From positions 434,001 to 498,000 of the forward strand of contig CAYNAU010000002.1 of the NCBI GenBank assembly GCA_964395715.1: DNA of 64,000 nt, given 5' to 3'. This document shows positions 16,870-25,421 of this stretch, piece after piece. The stretch comes from Porticoccus sp964395715. GTDB lineage: Bacteria > Pseudomonadota > Gammaproteobacteria > Pseudomonadales > Porticoccaceae. The notes under the pieces are model-generated. The model saw nothing but the letters and a program-made list of their open reading frames with translations, was not told the DNA's origin and searched no databases. The translations under genes and the position numbers were made by a program. Each line of letters starts with the position of its first letter. Position 1 is the stretch's first letter.

Positions 16870-18201
16870 CTAGCGCGCCAGGCCCTCCACGTAGAGATAG
16901 TCATACCCCAGCCATATAAAGATTGAGCAAAGGGCCAGAGTCAGCAACATTGCCGGGGTACCTTTGCGAAACCAGAGCCCGGGGGTAATCGCCAGTGCGG
17001 GATTACCCGTCTCCCTGGCCAACCGTTCAGAGATCGTCACGATATAGACGTTGGCGGTGGAACCGATATGGGAACCATTGCCCCCCATGCCAACACCCAT
17101 GGCGAGCGCCCACCACATGACGCTGACATTCACACCCTGGAGCTGCAGACCTGCCAGCACGGGAATCATGGCAGCGGTAAAGGGAATATTATCAATCAGT
17201 GCCGACAGAATGGCGGCGACCCAGAGTAGCAACAACGCTGCGCCCAGAGGGTGCTCCAGAATAATTGGTTTGAACTGCTCACCAATCAGTTCCAGCAGAC
17301 CGCTTTTTTCAACCCCGCCAATCAGGATAAACAACGCGATAAAGAACATCAGCAGGGGGGTTTCCAGGTGCCCGGTGACCTTGTCCAGATCTACCTTGCG
17401 GGACAAAAACACCAGAATAGTCAGGGCAATCGCCGCTACCATCCAGGGCTCCCACCCCAGCTTGGTGTGATAGATAAACAGCACCACCATCAATGCCATC
17501 ACCAGCAGAGACTTTTGCCACAGGCGCTTGTTTTTGTACTGGGCCACCGATTCAAAGTTTCCGCAGGGAATCGACAATTCACTGGGGAACAGAAAACGCA
17601 TGGCGATCAGAATACTCAACCAGGCCAGGGCCACCGGCGGGCCCATATGGATAAAGAAGGTATTGAAGTCGATACCCGCAGCAGAGCCGATCATCAGGTT
17701 GGGCGGGTCACCTACCAGCGTAGCCACACCGCCGGTATCCGATAACAGCGCAGCGGCCAGCAGGTAGGGAATGGGCGATATGCCCATGGTCTGACAGATC
17801 AGGATAATCAGAGGTCCGAAGATAATGACCGTAGTGACGTTATCCAGCAACAGCGAGATGACCGTTACCGCCGTGCCCAAAAACACCATCAGCCTGACCT
17901 GGGAGCCACCACTTTGGTTCGCCAGGTACTCGGCCATATGCTCAAAACCGCCGGTACTGATCATGATGGAAACCACAATCATCATAATCGCCAGCAGGAA
18001 AACCACATTCCAGTCGATGGCGTGAAGCGCCAGTTCGGGTGAATAAAAGCCATAGATCTGGCCTGCAATAATTATCGCGCCGGCACCAGCCATAGCAAAT
18101 TTCGCGCGGTTATAACCGTGCAAATGCTCGGTAAAGATACCGAGGAATGTGAGAATCAATATTGCCCCGGATACCATCATCGGGGTAGTGAGTGCATGCA
18201 T
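16870..18201 (-). CDS. NhaD/ArsB-type ion transporter
   Basis: A 443-aa integral membrane protein with about 11-12 hydrophobic segments, of the ion transporter superfamily that includes ArsB, NhaD and P-protein. The two re-entrant signature regions are visible as LLDNVTTVIIFGPL (about residues 117-130), with GGVATLVGDPPNLMIG (about residues 155-170), and ALIDNIPFTAAMIPVL, with GMGGNGSHIGSTANV (about residues 325-380). The family exchanges sodium for protons or exports arsenite. With no ars genes nearby and a halotolerant context, Na+/H+ antiport is the better guess. Confidence 0.82.
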   Translation of the reverse strand: MHALTTPMMVSGAILILTFLGIFTEHLHGYNRAKFAMAGAGAIIIAGQIYGFYSPELALHAIDWNVVFLLAIMMIVVSIMISTGGFEHMAEYLANQSGGSQVRLMVFLGTAVTVISLLLDNVTTVIIFGPLIILICQTMGISPIPYLLAAALLSDTGGVATLVGDPPNLMIGSAAGIDFNTFFIHMGPPVALAWLSILIAMRFLFPSELSIPCGNFESVAQYKNKRLWQKSLLVMALMVVLFIYHTKLGWEPWMVAAIALTILVFLSRKVDLDKVTGHLETPLLMFFIALFILIGGVEKSGLLELIGEQFKPIILEHPLGAALLLLWVAAILSALIDNIPFTAAMIPVLAGLQLQGVNVSVMWWALAMGVGMGGNGSHIGSTANVYIVTISERLARETGNPALAITPGLWFRKGTPAMLLTLALCSIFIWLGYDYLYVEGLAR

Positions 18202-18384
18202 GACACAATCTCCATTGTGAACTTAGGGGGGTAGACGCATTGCCGCCGGGTGTGCCCGATGGCCGAAAACAACTGACAGAAAGTAACAATGCCTTGCCAG
18301 GAGACCTTCAGGCTGAAGGCTGTGTGGCAGATACCACCTGAATACCAGTCTAGACAGAAACTGGTAAAGCAAGAAAAACGGGTA

Positions 18385-18717
18385 TCAGCAGTGTGTTAGA
18401 GAGAATGGGGGCGCCCGGATACCATGAACCTGACAAGTCCCATGGCATATCGCCGGTTGAAGTTGAAAGCTGCTATCGAATGATCCACGTTCTTTAGCAA
18501 CGTGAAAGCTGTGCGCCGGGAAGACAAAGGTTTTATCGCTGTCGTCGAGGTCTCCACCACCGACAAACACGTGACTTTCCCCCAGAGTGGTCTGATCATC
18601 TGGCAGCCAATCTGAAAAAACCTCGGCGCTGGCCATTGAGATGACCGCAAACAGAAGCGCGGAAATCAGCGTATTGATCAACAGGATGTCCCGTGTAGTA
18701 CATGCCGACCATTGCAT
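18385..18717 (-). CDS. Possible small exported protein, unknown function
   Basis: A 110-aa reading frame whose N-terminal part (INTLISALLFAVISMASA) looks like a signal peptide with cleavage after ASA, followed by an acidic mature stretch. It is divergent from the thermostable-hemolysin cluster and shares the upstream region holding the TTAAG-type box. The C-terminal third is less convincing, and another minus-strand frame is also open from 18396 to 18650, so a frameshift or a non-coding stretch is possible. No family recognised. Confidence 0.3.
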   Translation of the reverse strand: MQWSACTTRDILLINTLISALLFAVISMASAEVFSDWLPDDQTTLGESHVFVGGGDLDDSDKTFVFPAHSFHVAKERGSFDSSFQLQPAICHGTCQVHGIRAPPFSLTHC

Positions 18718-18818
18718 GTCGGCGAGTTGGGCCTGAAGCGGCCCGCAGGCCGCGGATTATAGCAATTTCCCCGCAATTAAAAGCAGCTCTGAAAAAAAAT
18801 TTTTCACCTTTTTTTAAC

Positions 18819-18835
18819 GTTAAGGGTTCCTTAAG
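18819..18835 (+). promoter_or_regulatory. PmrA/ColR-class direct-repeat box upstream of the cluster
   Basis: GTTAAG (18819-18824), 5 bp (GGTTC), then CTTAAG (18830-18835) fits the direct-repeat TTAAG-N6-TTAAG-like sites bound by PmrA-type response regulators. TTTTTCAC, which I recall as the core of the published ColR consensus, lies just upstream at 18800-18807. The box is 48 bp before the first gene, and a response regulator of this class is encoded in the same cluster at 24762, suggesting self-regulation. Confidence 0.6.
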
Positions 18836-18882
18836 TATTGCCAACTATTCTGCCAGGCAATACACCGGAAAAAGGTTTGGAA

Positions 18883-19629
18883 ATGGCTCTTATCACGACG
18901 ACAGACAACACTGCCTTCGCAGTCAGCGAAAAGTCCTCCCGCAGCCTCAGTCAGTTGCTGGGGCCAGGGCCGCAGCTCTCGTTGCACGGTCGTCAATCTG
19001 CTGACCGGCAGCAGGTTGAAGCCTATGTTGCCGGGCAATTCGAAGCGGTCTACGGCGCCAGTATCAACGAGTTCATGCCGCTGTTTCTGAGCCTCGGCTG
19101 TGATGACAAATTAAGCGCGGTCACCGGTATCCGGCCGGTCGAAGAGCAACGTCTGTTCCTGGAGCAATACCTCGACCAACCTATTGAACAGGAAGTGGCG
19201 CGGGTTTTTGAAGCCCCTGCCAACCGGCTCAGTGTGGTAGAGATCGGCAACCTCGCGGCCACTCACCGCGGTTCCAGCCAGTTACTGTTCGTACTGCTGG
19301 CCGCCACGTTACACCGTGCCGGGTTCCGCTGGATTACTTTCACCGCCACGCCGCAGGTCAGAAAAACCATCAATCGCCTGGGTTTCGAGTTGCGCATTAT
19401 CGATGAGGCCAAGCCCGAGCGCCTGGAGCAGAACGTGCTTCAGCAATGGGGTAGCTATTACCTCACCAACCCCCTGGTGGTTGTCGGAGACCTCGGCCAC
19501 GCCGTGCAGGTTATCGGCCAGAAACGCACCCTGAGCGGCATTCTTGCCCTGTACTGCAACCAGATCGACACCCTGGCTGCTCAGATCAAATACGGAGTTC
19601 ACCATGGTCAATATCGTTACGCGGCTTGA
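18883..19629 (+). CDS. Thermostable hemolysin (delta-VPH) family protein
   Basis: A 248-aa protein resembling the thermostable hemolysin family named after the Vibrio delta-hemolysin. Family-like segments include ADRQQVEAYVAGQFEAVYGA (about residues 38-57), LGCDDKLSAVTGIRP (about residues 67-85), FLEQYLD (about residues 92-98) and VEIGNLAATHRGSSQLLF (about residues 120-137), with an acyltransferase (GNAT)-like layout. The ATG at 18883 is chosen over an upstream one at 18838 because family proteins start close to here. Despite the name there is no evidence for haemolysis. It is the first gene of the cluster and overlaps the ligase gene by 26 bp. Confidence 0.8.
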   Translation: MALITTTDNTAFAVSEKSSRSLSQLLGPGPQLSLHGRQSADRQQVEAYVAGQFEAVYGASINEFMPLFLSLGCDDKLSAVTGIRPVEEQRLFLEQYLDQPIEQEVARVFEAPANRLSVVEIGNLAATHRGSSQLLFVLLAATLHRAGFRWITFTATPQVRKTINRLGFELRIIDEAKPERLEQNVLQQWGSYYLTNPLVVVGDLGHAVQVIGQKRTLSGILALYCNQIDTLAAQIKYGVHHGQYRYAA

Positions 19630-21145
19630 ATACCTGTATGACGAATCCCAAGTGGTCGTTCGCGATACCGCGAACAGTCTGACCCGAGTACAGCTAACGA
19701 CGGCCTGTCAGCAGCTGGCGGAGCAACTGGTAAAGCGCGAAATTCGCAGCCTGGCATTGCATGCGGACAATGGTCTGCACTGGATTGTGGTCGACCTGGC
19801 CTGCCAGCTGGCCGACATTTGTATTTTGCCGCTGCCAACGTTTTTTTCGATCTCGCAATTGCAGCATGCGTTGAGTGAGACCCCAGTGGATGCCGTCATC
19901 AGCGACAACCCTGCCGTGGCGGACCTGTTTCCCCAGTTGCGACACAGTGAAGCTCTTAGCGAAACACTTACGGAAGTCCTCAGCGAAACGCGTGGTGAAA
20001 GCCTGCCCGACTGCCATCACCTGCAACTGCTTTTAATGGACAAAAGTGACACCCCCGCCCTGCTGCCCCAGCAAACCGGAAAGATCACCTATACCTCGGG
20101 TTCAACCGGCACCCCCAAGGGTGTCTGCCTGAGCAATTACCAGCTGCTGGAGCAGGCCTCTGTGCTGGCCAATGCAGTTGCCCTGAAACACCCGCGTCAC
20201 CTCTGTCTATTGCCACTGAGCACCCTGCTGGAAAATGTTGCCGGTATATATACGCCCATTATGGCCGGGGGCGAAGTGATCGCCCCGTCATTGCGGGAAC
20301 TGGGCTTCTGTGGCAGCTCATCGGTAGATGCCTCAATCATGACATCGGTGATCAGCCACTATCAGCCCGACAGCCTGATTCTCACCCCGCAGTTGCTGTT
20401 GCTGCTGGTCAACGCTGCCACCAAGGGCTGGCGAGCACCAGCATCCTTACGTTTTGTTGCCGTGGGTGGCAGCCGGGTCTCGCCGGCACTCCTCAGTCAT
20501 GCCTGGCAAATGGGGATACCGGCCTATGAAGGTTATGGTCTCTCCGAGTGTGCCTCCGTGGTCAGCCTGAATGGCACCCGCCAGCACCTGCCTGGCAGCT
20601 GCGGCAAGCCACTGCCTCACCTTGGCGTCAGAATTATTGATGATGAAGTGGTCGTCACCGGCAATCCGATGCTTGGCTACGTGAACGAACCCGCCAGTTG
20701 GGGCAATCAGGCCATTTATACCGGCGATCTCGGGTACCTGGATGACGACGGCTATCTGTACATCAATGGCCGACGCAAAAACCTGCTGATTTCCAGTTAC
20801 GGCCGCAATATCAACCCGGAGTGGATCGAGTCAGAATTTCTGGCCAACCCGATGTTCGCCGAATTTGTCGTGTTTGGCGATGCCGAGCCTTACTGTGTCG
20901 CCCTGCTCACACCTCGGCAACCCGGAGTGAGCAGACACCAGTTGCAAGCGGTCATCGATGACATCAACCGTTCCCTGCCGGACTATGCCCGCATTTATCA
21001 GTGGGCTGTTCTGACAGCGCCGCTGACAACAGATCGCTCATTGATCACTGATAACGGCCGACCCAAGCGGCAAGCTATTCAGGAACACTATCACGCCCTG
21101 CTCGACACCTTGTATCACTCAGGGGTGGAGGAGCTCAGCGCATGA
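19604..21145 (+). CDS. Acyl-AMP ligase / acyl-CoA synthetase-like (ANL superfamily)
   Basis: A 513-aa adenylating enzyme. ANL motifs run in order: ITYTSGSTGTPKGV (A3, about residues 162-175), YEGYGLSECASV (A5, about residues 307-318), YTGDLGYLDDDGYLYINGRRKNLLIS (A7-A8, about residues 373-400) and the C-terminal catalytic lysine in NGRPKRQAI (about residue 488). It should activate a carboxylic acid, probably fatty, as acyl-AMP. No acyl carrier protein is in the cluster, so the acceptor may be CoA or another small molecule. The ATG at 19604 has GGAG upstream and begins inside the preceding gene. Confidence 0.88.
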   Translation: MVNIVTRLEYLYDESQVVVRDTANSLTRVQLTTACQQLAEQLVKREIRSLALHADNGLHWIVVDLACQLADICILPLPTFFSISQLQHALSETPVDAVISDNPAVADLFPQLRHSEALSETLTEVLSETRGESLPDCHHLQLLLMDKSDTPALLPQQTGKITYTSGSTGTPKGVCLSNYQLLEQASVLANAVALKHPRHLCLLPLSTLLENVAGIYTPIMAGGEVIAPSLRELGFCGSSSVDASIMTSVISHYQPDSLILTPQLLLLLVNAATKGWRAPASLRFVAVGGSRVSPALLSHAWQMGIPAYEGYGLSECASVVSLNGTRQHLPGSCGKPLPHLGVRIIDDEVVVTGNPMLGYVNEPASWGNQAIYTGDLGYLDDDGYLYINGRRKNLLISSYGRNINPEWIESEFLANPMFAEFVVFGDAEPYCVALLTPRQPGVSRHQLQAVIDDINRSLPDYARIYQWAVLTAPLTTDRSLITDNGRPKRQAIQEHYHALLDTLYHSGVEELSA

Positions 21146-21930
21146 CAACGTCTGCTGCATACCTTGACAGGAGCACACCCGGGACAGCGACCAACGAAGT
21201 GCCTGTATCGTTGGCGTTTTCCGAAAAATACGATCGCGACCACGCACAGCAATATTTCGACAAACATCACGAGTCCCTGTCCCGGCGTTTATCCAACTGG
21301 CGGGAACAGCGTCTTGCCAGGCAATGCCTGCAAGATGCGGGCAACCCGGATACCGTACTGGATATTCCCTGTGGAGCGGGCAGGTTCTGGCCCATGCTGG
21401 CAGAAAACACCCACCGCCAGATTTATGCTGCTGACAGCTCGGGAGATATGTTGCAGGTGGCTCTCACTCACCAGCCGGACCACTTGGCAGAGCGGGTCAT
21501 CCCCTTCAGAACATCCGCCTTTGCCATTGATATGCCCAATGCTTCCGTGGACAACATTTTCTGTATGCGGCTGCTGCATCATGTCGCCTCGCCGGAGCAT
21601 CGAGCGGCCATTCTCAAGGAGTTTCACCGCGTCACCCGGGATACTGTGGTGGTGTCACTCTGGGTAGATGGCAACTACAAATCATGGCGGCGCAAAAAGC
21701 TGGAAGAAAAGCGTGGCAAGGTATCGGGGGCTCACGCCAACCAGAACCGTTTTATCGTTACCAGAAAGGAAATCGAATCAGAATTTCATGCCACGGGGTT
21801 TGAGATTATCAACCACCGCGATTTCCTCATGGGTTATGCTATGTGGCGCATGTACATAATAAGAAAGGCAAATAATAATGAAAAACCTTTCCCCTGCTCC
21901 TCACAGCAATCCGGCCACTCTAAATTTTGA
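21142..21930 (+). CDS. Class I SAM-dependent methyltransferase
   Basis: A 262-aa protein with motif I VLDIPCGAGRFWPML (about residues 73-87), an acidic loop residue in IYAADSSGDML (about residue 98) and a late MRLLHHVASPEHRAAILKEF segment (about residues 137-156) typical of Methyltransf_11 enzymes. The start overlaps the ligase stop by 4 bp (ATGA) and the end overlaps the kinase gene by 53 bp, consistent with strong coupling. Substrate unknown. I recall methyltransferase and InaA-kinase genes near ColRS in Pseudomonas, which is similar in gene content. Confidence 0.85.
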   Translation: MTTSAAYLDRSTPGTATNEVPVSLAFSEKYDRDHAQQYFDKHHESLSRRLSNWREQRLARQCLQDAGNPDTVLDIPCGAGRFWPMLAENTHRQIYAADSSGDMLQVALTHQPDHLAERVIPFRTSAFAIDMPNASVDNIFCMRLLHHVASPEHRAAILKEFHRVTRDTVVVSLWVDGNYKSWRRKKLEEKRGKVSGAHANQNRFIVTRKEIESEFHATGFEIINHRDFLMGYAMWRMYIIRKANNNEKPFPCSSQQSGHSKF

Positions 21931-22609
21931 CGACTGGTGGCACATGAACGGAACCTGGGTTGAAGAACCGAATAAACGCCGTGGCGGTGAAAGCGGCGTG
22001 ATGCGCTGCGATCTGAACGGCGATACCTTTTATGTCAAAAAGCAGGTGGGGCATATATGTCGCAGTCTGCGCTACCCGTTTGGCTGCCCCACAATTGTTC
22101 GCGAGGCCCACCGTCTGGGTATCTGTGAACAACTGGGGGTCGTTACCCCGGAAGTAATCTACTGCGATAACCGCGTGAAAAATGGCGAGGCACAGGCGGT
22201 GCTGGTGACCCGGGATCTGGCCGGTTATGAATGTGTTCAGGACTGGTACAACGCCGAGCCAGAGGGTCCGGCCAAGGCCCGCGCGCTGGACGCCATCTAT
22301 CGACGGCTGGCGGAAACCCTGGCCAGGCTGCACAACCAACGCTGGCAGCATGGCTGCCTGTACGACAAACACGTGTTCTTCCGGATCAAGCCCGGTGACA
22401 TCACTGATGTGGATGTCGCCCTGATCGACCTCGAAAAGTGCCGTCGCCGACTCTCGGTGTCCAGCGCTTCTGAACGGGATGTCCGGCAAATGTGCAGACA
22501 CATGCCGGCCCTGGATGGCCCCCACTGGCAATCATTTGTGGAGGTCTACACACAACATATCAACCTCAAGTCAGGTAGAGAGAAAAAATGGCTTTCTTTG
22601 ACACACTGA
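21878..22609 (+). CDS. InaA/lipopolysaccharide-core kinase family protein
   Basis: A 243-aa small kinase-fold protein. It shows an N-lobe lysine in FYVKKQ (about residue 50), a catalytic loop QHGCLYDKHVFF (about residues 155-166) and the metal-binding aspartate in VALIDLEKCRRR (about residues 180-191), matching InaA/WaaP/KdkA-type sugar kinases that phosphorylate lipopolysaccharide core heptose or Kdo. An envelope-modifying role is therefore likely; a small-molecule acceptor in this cluster is an alternative. It overlaps both neighbours, 53 bp upstream and 22 bp downstream. Confidence 0.82.
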   Translation: MKNLSPAPHSNPATLNFDDWWHMNGTWVEEPNKRRGGESGVMRCDLNGDTFYVKKQVGHICRSLRYPFGCPTIVREAHRLGICEQLGVVTPEVIYCDNRVKNGEAQAVLVTRDLAGYECVQDWYNAEPEGPAKARALDAIYRRLAETLARLHNQRWQHGCLYDKHVFFRIKPGDITDVDVALIDLEKCRRRLSVSSASERDVRQMCRHMPALDGPHWQSFVEVYTQHINLKSGREKKWLSLTH

Positions 22610-23259
22610 AAGAACAAACCCAATCAGAACGACAACACCTGCTCAGTGCACCCATCATTCACAAGGCGCTGGCGGGAAATATTACCCTGGACGAGTACAT
22701 CGGCTTTCTCGAGCAGGCCTACCACCACGTCAAACACACCACCCCGCTGCTGATGGCCGTGGGCTCCCGTTTACCGGAAGACAAGGAATGGCTGAGAGAT
22801 GCCGTGGCAGAATACATTGAAGAGGAAGTCGGCCACCAGGAATGGATTCTCAATGATATTGCCGCCTGCGGTTACGACAAGGAAGTGGCCCGCCACAGCA
22901 TGCCCCACCCGGAAACCGAACTGATGGTCGCCTACGCCTACGACACGGTGACGCGTATTAATCCCCTCAGCTTTTTTGGGATGGTCCAGGTACTGGAAGG
23001 CACCAGTGTCAGCATCGCCGAAAATGCTGCTGACAAGATCAGGGAAACACTGAACCTTCCCAAGAAAGCGTTCTCGTACCTGTATTCCCACGGCTCTCTG
23101 GATCAGGATCATGTGAAGTTTTTCGAGAACCTGATGAACCGCATTGAATCCCCAGAGGAACAGGCGCAAATCATTCATTCTGCCAAAATGTTCTACCGTC
23201 TGTACGGCGATATTTTCCGCTCGCTGTCCGACGAGCACGGAATTCCCCTGGCCGCCTGA
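22588..23259 (+). CDS. Haem-oxygenase-like diiron oxidase (UndA/CADD/TenA-like fold)
   Basis: A 223-aa all-helical protein. Metal-ligand spacing matches haem-oxygenase-like diiron oxidases: E80-x2-H83 (IEEEVGHQE), E137 (QVLEGTS) and H168-x3-D172-x2-H175 (SHGSLDQDH), the same H-x3-D-x2-H pattern as in UndA and SznF. UndA has a glutamate as first ligand (E67); here the aligned position appears to be H50. Such enzymes use Fe and O2 for desaturation, decarboxylation or N-oxygenation. A thiaminase-like TenA role is unlikely because the TenA active-site cysteine is not evident. It is preceded by an acyl ligase and followed by an SDR. Confidence 0.82.
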   Translation: MAFFDTLKEQTQSERQHLLSAPIIHKALAGNITLDEYIGFLEQAYHHVKHTTPLLMAVGSRLPEDKEWLRDAVAEYIEEEVGHQEWILNDIAACGYDKEVARHSMPHPETELMVAYAYDTVTRINPLSFFGMVQVLEGTSVSIAENAADKIRETLNLPKKAFSYLYSHGSLDQDHVKFFENLMNRIESPEEQAQIIHSAKMFYRLYGDIFRSLSDEHGIPLAA

Positions 23260-23272
23260 GGTCTTCACGTTT

Positions 23273-24073
23273 ATGAAACTGCAGAATAAAACTGCCCTGC
23301 TCACAGGGGCTTCCGGCGGAATCGGAAGAACGGTGGCGAAAACCCTCGCCCGTCAGGGCGTGCATCTCATACTCGTAGGTCGCCGGACAGACAGTTTGAA
23401 CACCCTGTTGGAAGAACTGCCGGGGCAGCATCGGGCCATTACGGCTGACATTGCCACTGATGAGGGCCGACAGCTGATTGCCAGCCGTTGTCAGGAATCC
23501 GGGGGTATCGACCTGCTCATCAACCTGGCCGGCACACTGGATTTCAGTTTTTTTGAATACCAGTCAGATGCCACCATTGAGCAGATCATCACTACCAACC
23601 TGTTGTCACCCATGCTGCTGACCCGCCGCCTGATACCCCTACTGAAAACCCGTGAAGATGCCGCCATCATCAATGTCGGCTCGACATTCGGCAGCATCGG
23701 GCACCCCGGTTTTGCCAGTTACTGTGCCAGCAAGTTTGGCCTGAGGGGATTTTCCGAAGCCCTGTGCCGGGAGCTGGCGGACACCCCCATAAAAGTGTTT
23801 TATCTGGCCCCCAGAGCCACGGACACCAGCCTGAACTCGGAAGCTGTGAACGCCCTTAACCAGGCCCTCGGCAATAAAACCGACTCACCCCAGCGGGTGG
23901 CCGACGCCCTGGTTGAACTGGCGACCTCTAACCGTCAGCAACACTACATGGGATGGCCGGAAAAGCTGTTTGTACGTATCAATGCCCTGTTTCCCGGCAT
24001 CGTCCACAGCGCCCTGGTCAAAAAAATTCCCGTGATCCGAAAGTACACCGAGCAACAGCTCGGGGCGAAATAA
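23273..24073 (+). CDS. Short-chain dehydrogenase/reductase
   Basis: A 266-aa Rossmann oxidoreductase. NAD(P)-binding TGASGGIGR (about residues 13-21) is followed by an arginine pair at the end of beta-2 (VGRRTD), favouring NADPH. The catalytic Ser-Tyr-Lys are in INVGSTFGS (about residue 140) and YCASKFGLRG (about residues 152-161). A longer frame opens upstream inside the oxidase gene, but the ATG at 23273, 13 bp after the oxidase stop, gives the normal SDR start. Probably reduces a keto or aldehyde intermediate made by the neighbouring enzymes (inference). Confidence 0.88.
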   Translation: MKLQNKTALLTGASGGIGRTVAKTLARQGVHLILVGRRTDSLNTLLEELPGQHRAITADIATDEGRQLIASRCQESGGIDLLINLAGTLDFSFFEYQSDATIEQIITTNLLSPMLLTRRLIPLLKTREDAAIINVGSTFGSIGHPGFASYCASKFGLRGFSEALCRELADTPIKVFYLAPRATDTSLNSEAVNALNQALGNKTDSPQRVADALVELATSNRQQHYMGWPEKLFVRINALFPGIVHSALVKKIPVIRKYTEQQLGAK

Positions 24074-24095
24074 ATTCCAGATGGAGAGCTTTACC

Positions 24096-24752
24096 ATGAA
24101 GCCACGCTTTTCTACCCTGATGGCAACCGTATTGTCCCTAGTTGCCTTGTCTGCCACCTCGGCCTGGGCGGGTATCACCGAGGATATTTCCAGCCTCCAA
24201 CACCGTTGGGCGAAGGTGAACTACGAAATGAAAGGCAAGGCCCAGTTATCTGCCTTTGAATCCCTGACCAGTGATGCCGACAAGGTGGTAGCAAGCCATC
24301 CGAATAATGCCGAGCCGCTGATCTGGCGAGGCATCATCAAATCCACCCATGCGGGCGCCAAGGGCGGTCTTGGCGCGTTGGGTCTGGCCAAATCTTCCAA
24401 GGCTGATCTGGAAGCAGCCATGAAAATCGACGCCGATGCACTGGATGGCTCGGCTTACACTAGCCTCGGCACCCTGTATTTCAATGTGCCCGGATGGCCT
24501 ATTGGTTTTGGCGACGACAAGAAGGCCGAAGAGCTGCTGCAAAAAGCGTTGGCCATCAACCCCAACGGTATTGATAGCAACTACTTTTTCGGTGACTATC
24601 TGATTTCAAAGAAACGGTATGCCGAAGCAAAAGCCTATCTTCTCAATGCCAAAAATGCACCGCCCCGCCCCAATCGCCCTCTGGCCGACAAGGGGCGGCA
24701 ACTTGAGATAGATGCAGCCCTGGCCACCGTTGAGAAAAAACTCAAGGACTAA
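24096..24752 (+). CDS. Exported TPR-type protein
   Basis: A 218-aa protein with a clear signal peptide (hydrophobic stretch LMATVLSLVALSATSAWA, cleavage after residue about 25). The mature part carries TPR-like helices, clearest at KKAEELLQKALAINPNGIDSNYF and KRYAEAKAYLLNAK (about residues 140-190). A glycine-rich stretch near residues 85-100 interrupts the repeats. The ATG at 24096 is preferred over 24081 because GGAGAG sits 7-12 nt upstream. Probably a periplasmic scaffold in this cluster; function unknown. Confidence 0.8.
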   Translation: MKPRFSTLMATVLSLVALSATSAWAGITEDISSLQHRWAKVNYEMKGKAQLSAFESLTSDADKVVASHPNNAEPLIWRGIIKSTHAGAKGGLGALGLAKSSKADLEAAMKIDADALDGSAYTSLGTLYFNVPGWPIGFGDDKKAEELLQKALAINPNGIDSNYFFGDYLISKKRYAEAKAYLLNAKNAPPRPNRPLADKGRQLEIDAALATVEKKLKD

Positions 24753-24761
24753 TCCTGGCTG

Positions 24762-25421
24762 ATGCAAGTTCTGCTGGTTGAAGACGACAGGCCCCTGGCG
24801 CAGGGACTGCAAACTGCGCTCCGCAAGCAGGGCTATTCCGTCAATCATGTGGAGACCGGTGACGCCTGCCTCCATGTGATTGTCACAGAACCGCCGGATA
24901 TCATTATTCTCGACCTGGGCCTTCCCGATATGGATGGCCTGAAGGTATTGCAGAAAATTCGCGACAAACTGCCAACCCTGCCGGTGTTGCTGCTGACAGC
25001 CCGGGACTCCGTCGATGACAAGGTCGCCGGACTGGACAGCGGCGCCGACGATTACCTGGCCAAACCTTTCGAGATGACCGAACTGCTGGCGCGACTGCGG
25101 GTACTGGAACGCCGCCTCGGCACTATCAAATCCAACCTTATTCAGATTGGCGAAGTGGCGCTCGACACCAGCAATCAGGAAGTTTTTTTCCGTGAGGAGC
25201 CACAGGAACTTTCCCGCAAGGAATACATGCTGTTAAAAAGCCTGATGGAAAATGCCGGCAAGGTACTCACCCGAAGCACTCTGGAAGCCCGGCTCTACAG
25301 CTGGGGGGAAGAGGTTTGCAGCAACGCCCTGGAAGTTCATATCCACCACCTGAGAAAAAAGCTGGGTTCTGACTTTATCAAAACGGTTCGCGGTGTCGGC
25401 TATAAGGTCGCGCCGCCGTGA
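24762..25421 (+). CDS. OmpR-family response regulator (PmrA/QseB/ColR class)
   Basis: A 219-aa regulator. The receiver domain (1-115) has acidic residues D8/D9, the phosphoacceptor D51 in ILDLGLPDMDG, and K101 in YLAKPFEM. The winged-helix DNA-binding domain (about residues 125-219) ends in the typical IKTVRGVGYKVAPP. It overlaps the sensor kinase gene by 4 bp, making a clear pair. The TTAAG-type repeat at 18819-18835 is of the kind bound by this class, so control of the whole 18.9-28.6 kb cluster is likely (inference). Confidence 0.92.
   Translation: MQVLLVEDDRPLAQGLQTALRKQGYSVNHVETGDACLHVIVTEPPDIIILDLGLPDMDGLKVLQKIRDKLPTLPVLLLTARDSVDDKVAGLDSGADDYLAKPFEMTELLARLRVLERRLGTIKSNLIQIGEVALDTSNQEVFFREEPQELSRKEYMLLKSLMENAGKVLTRSTLEARLYSWGEEVCSNALEVHIHHLRKKLGSDFIKTVRGVGYKVAPP

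Noticed and set aside
18883..19629. Treating the thermostable-hemolysin homologue as a toxin gene
   Set aside because: No signal peptide; it is embedded in an enzyme cluster and overlaps an acyl ligase gene, so the family name is probably historical.
22588..23259. Calling the haem-oxygenase-fold gene tenA (thiaminase II)
   Set aside because: No thiamine genes nearby, the TenA cysteine is not evident, and the diiron ligand pattern H-x3-D-x2-H is present.
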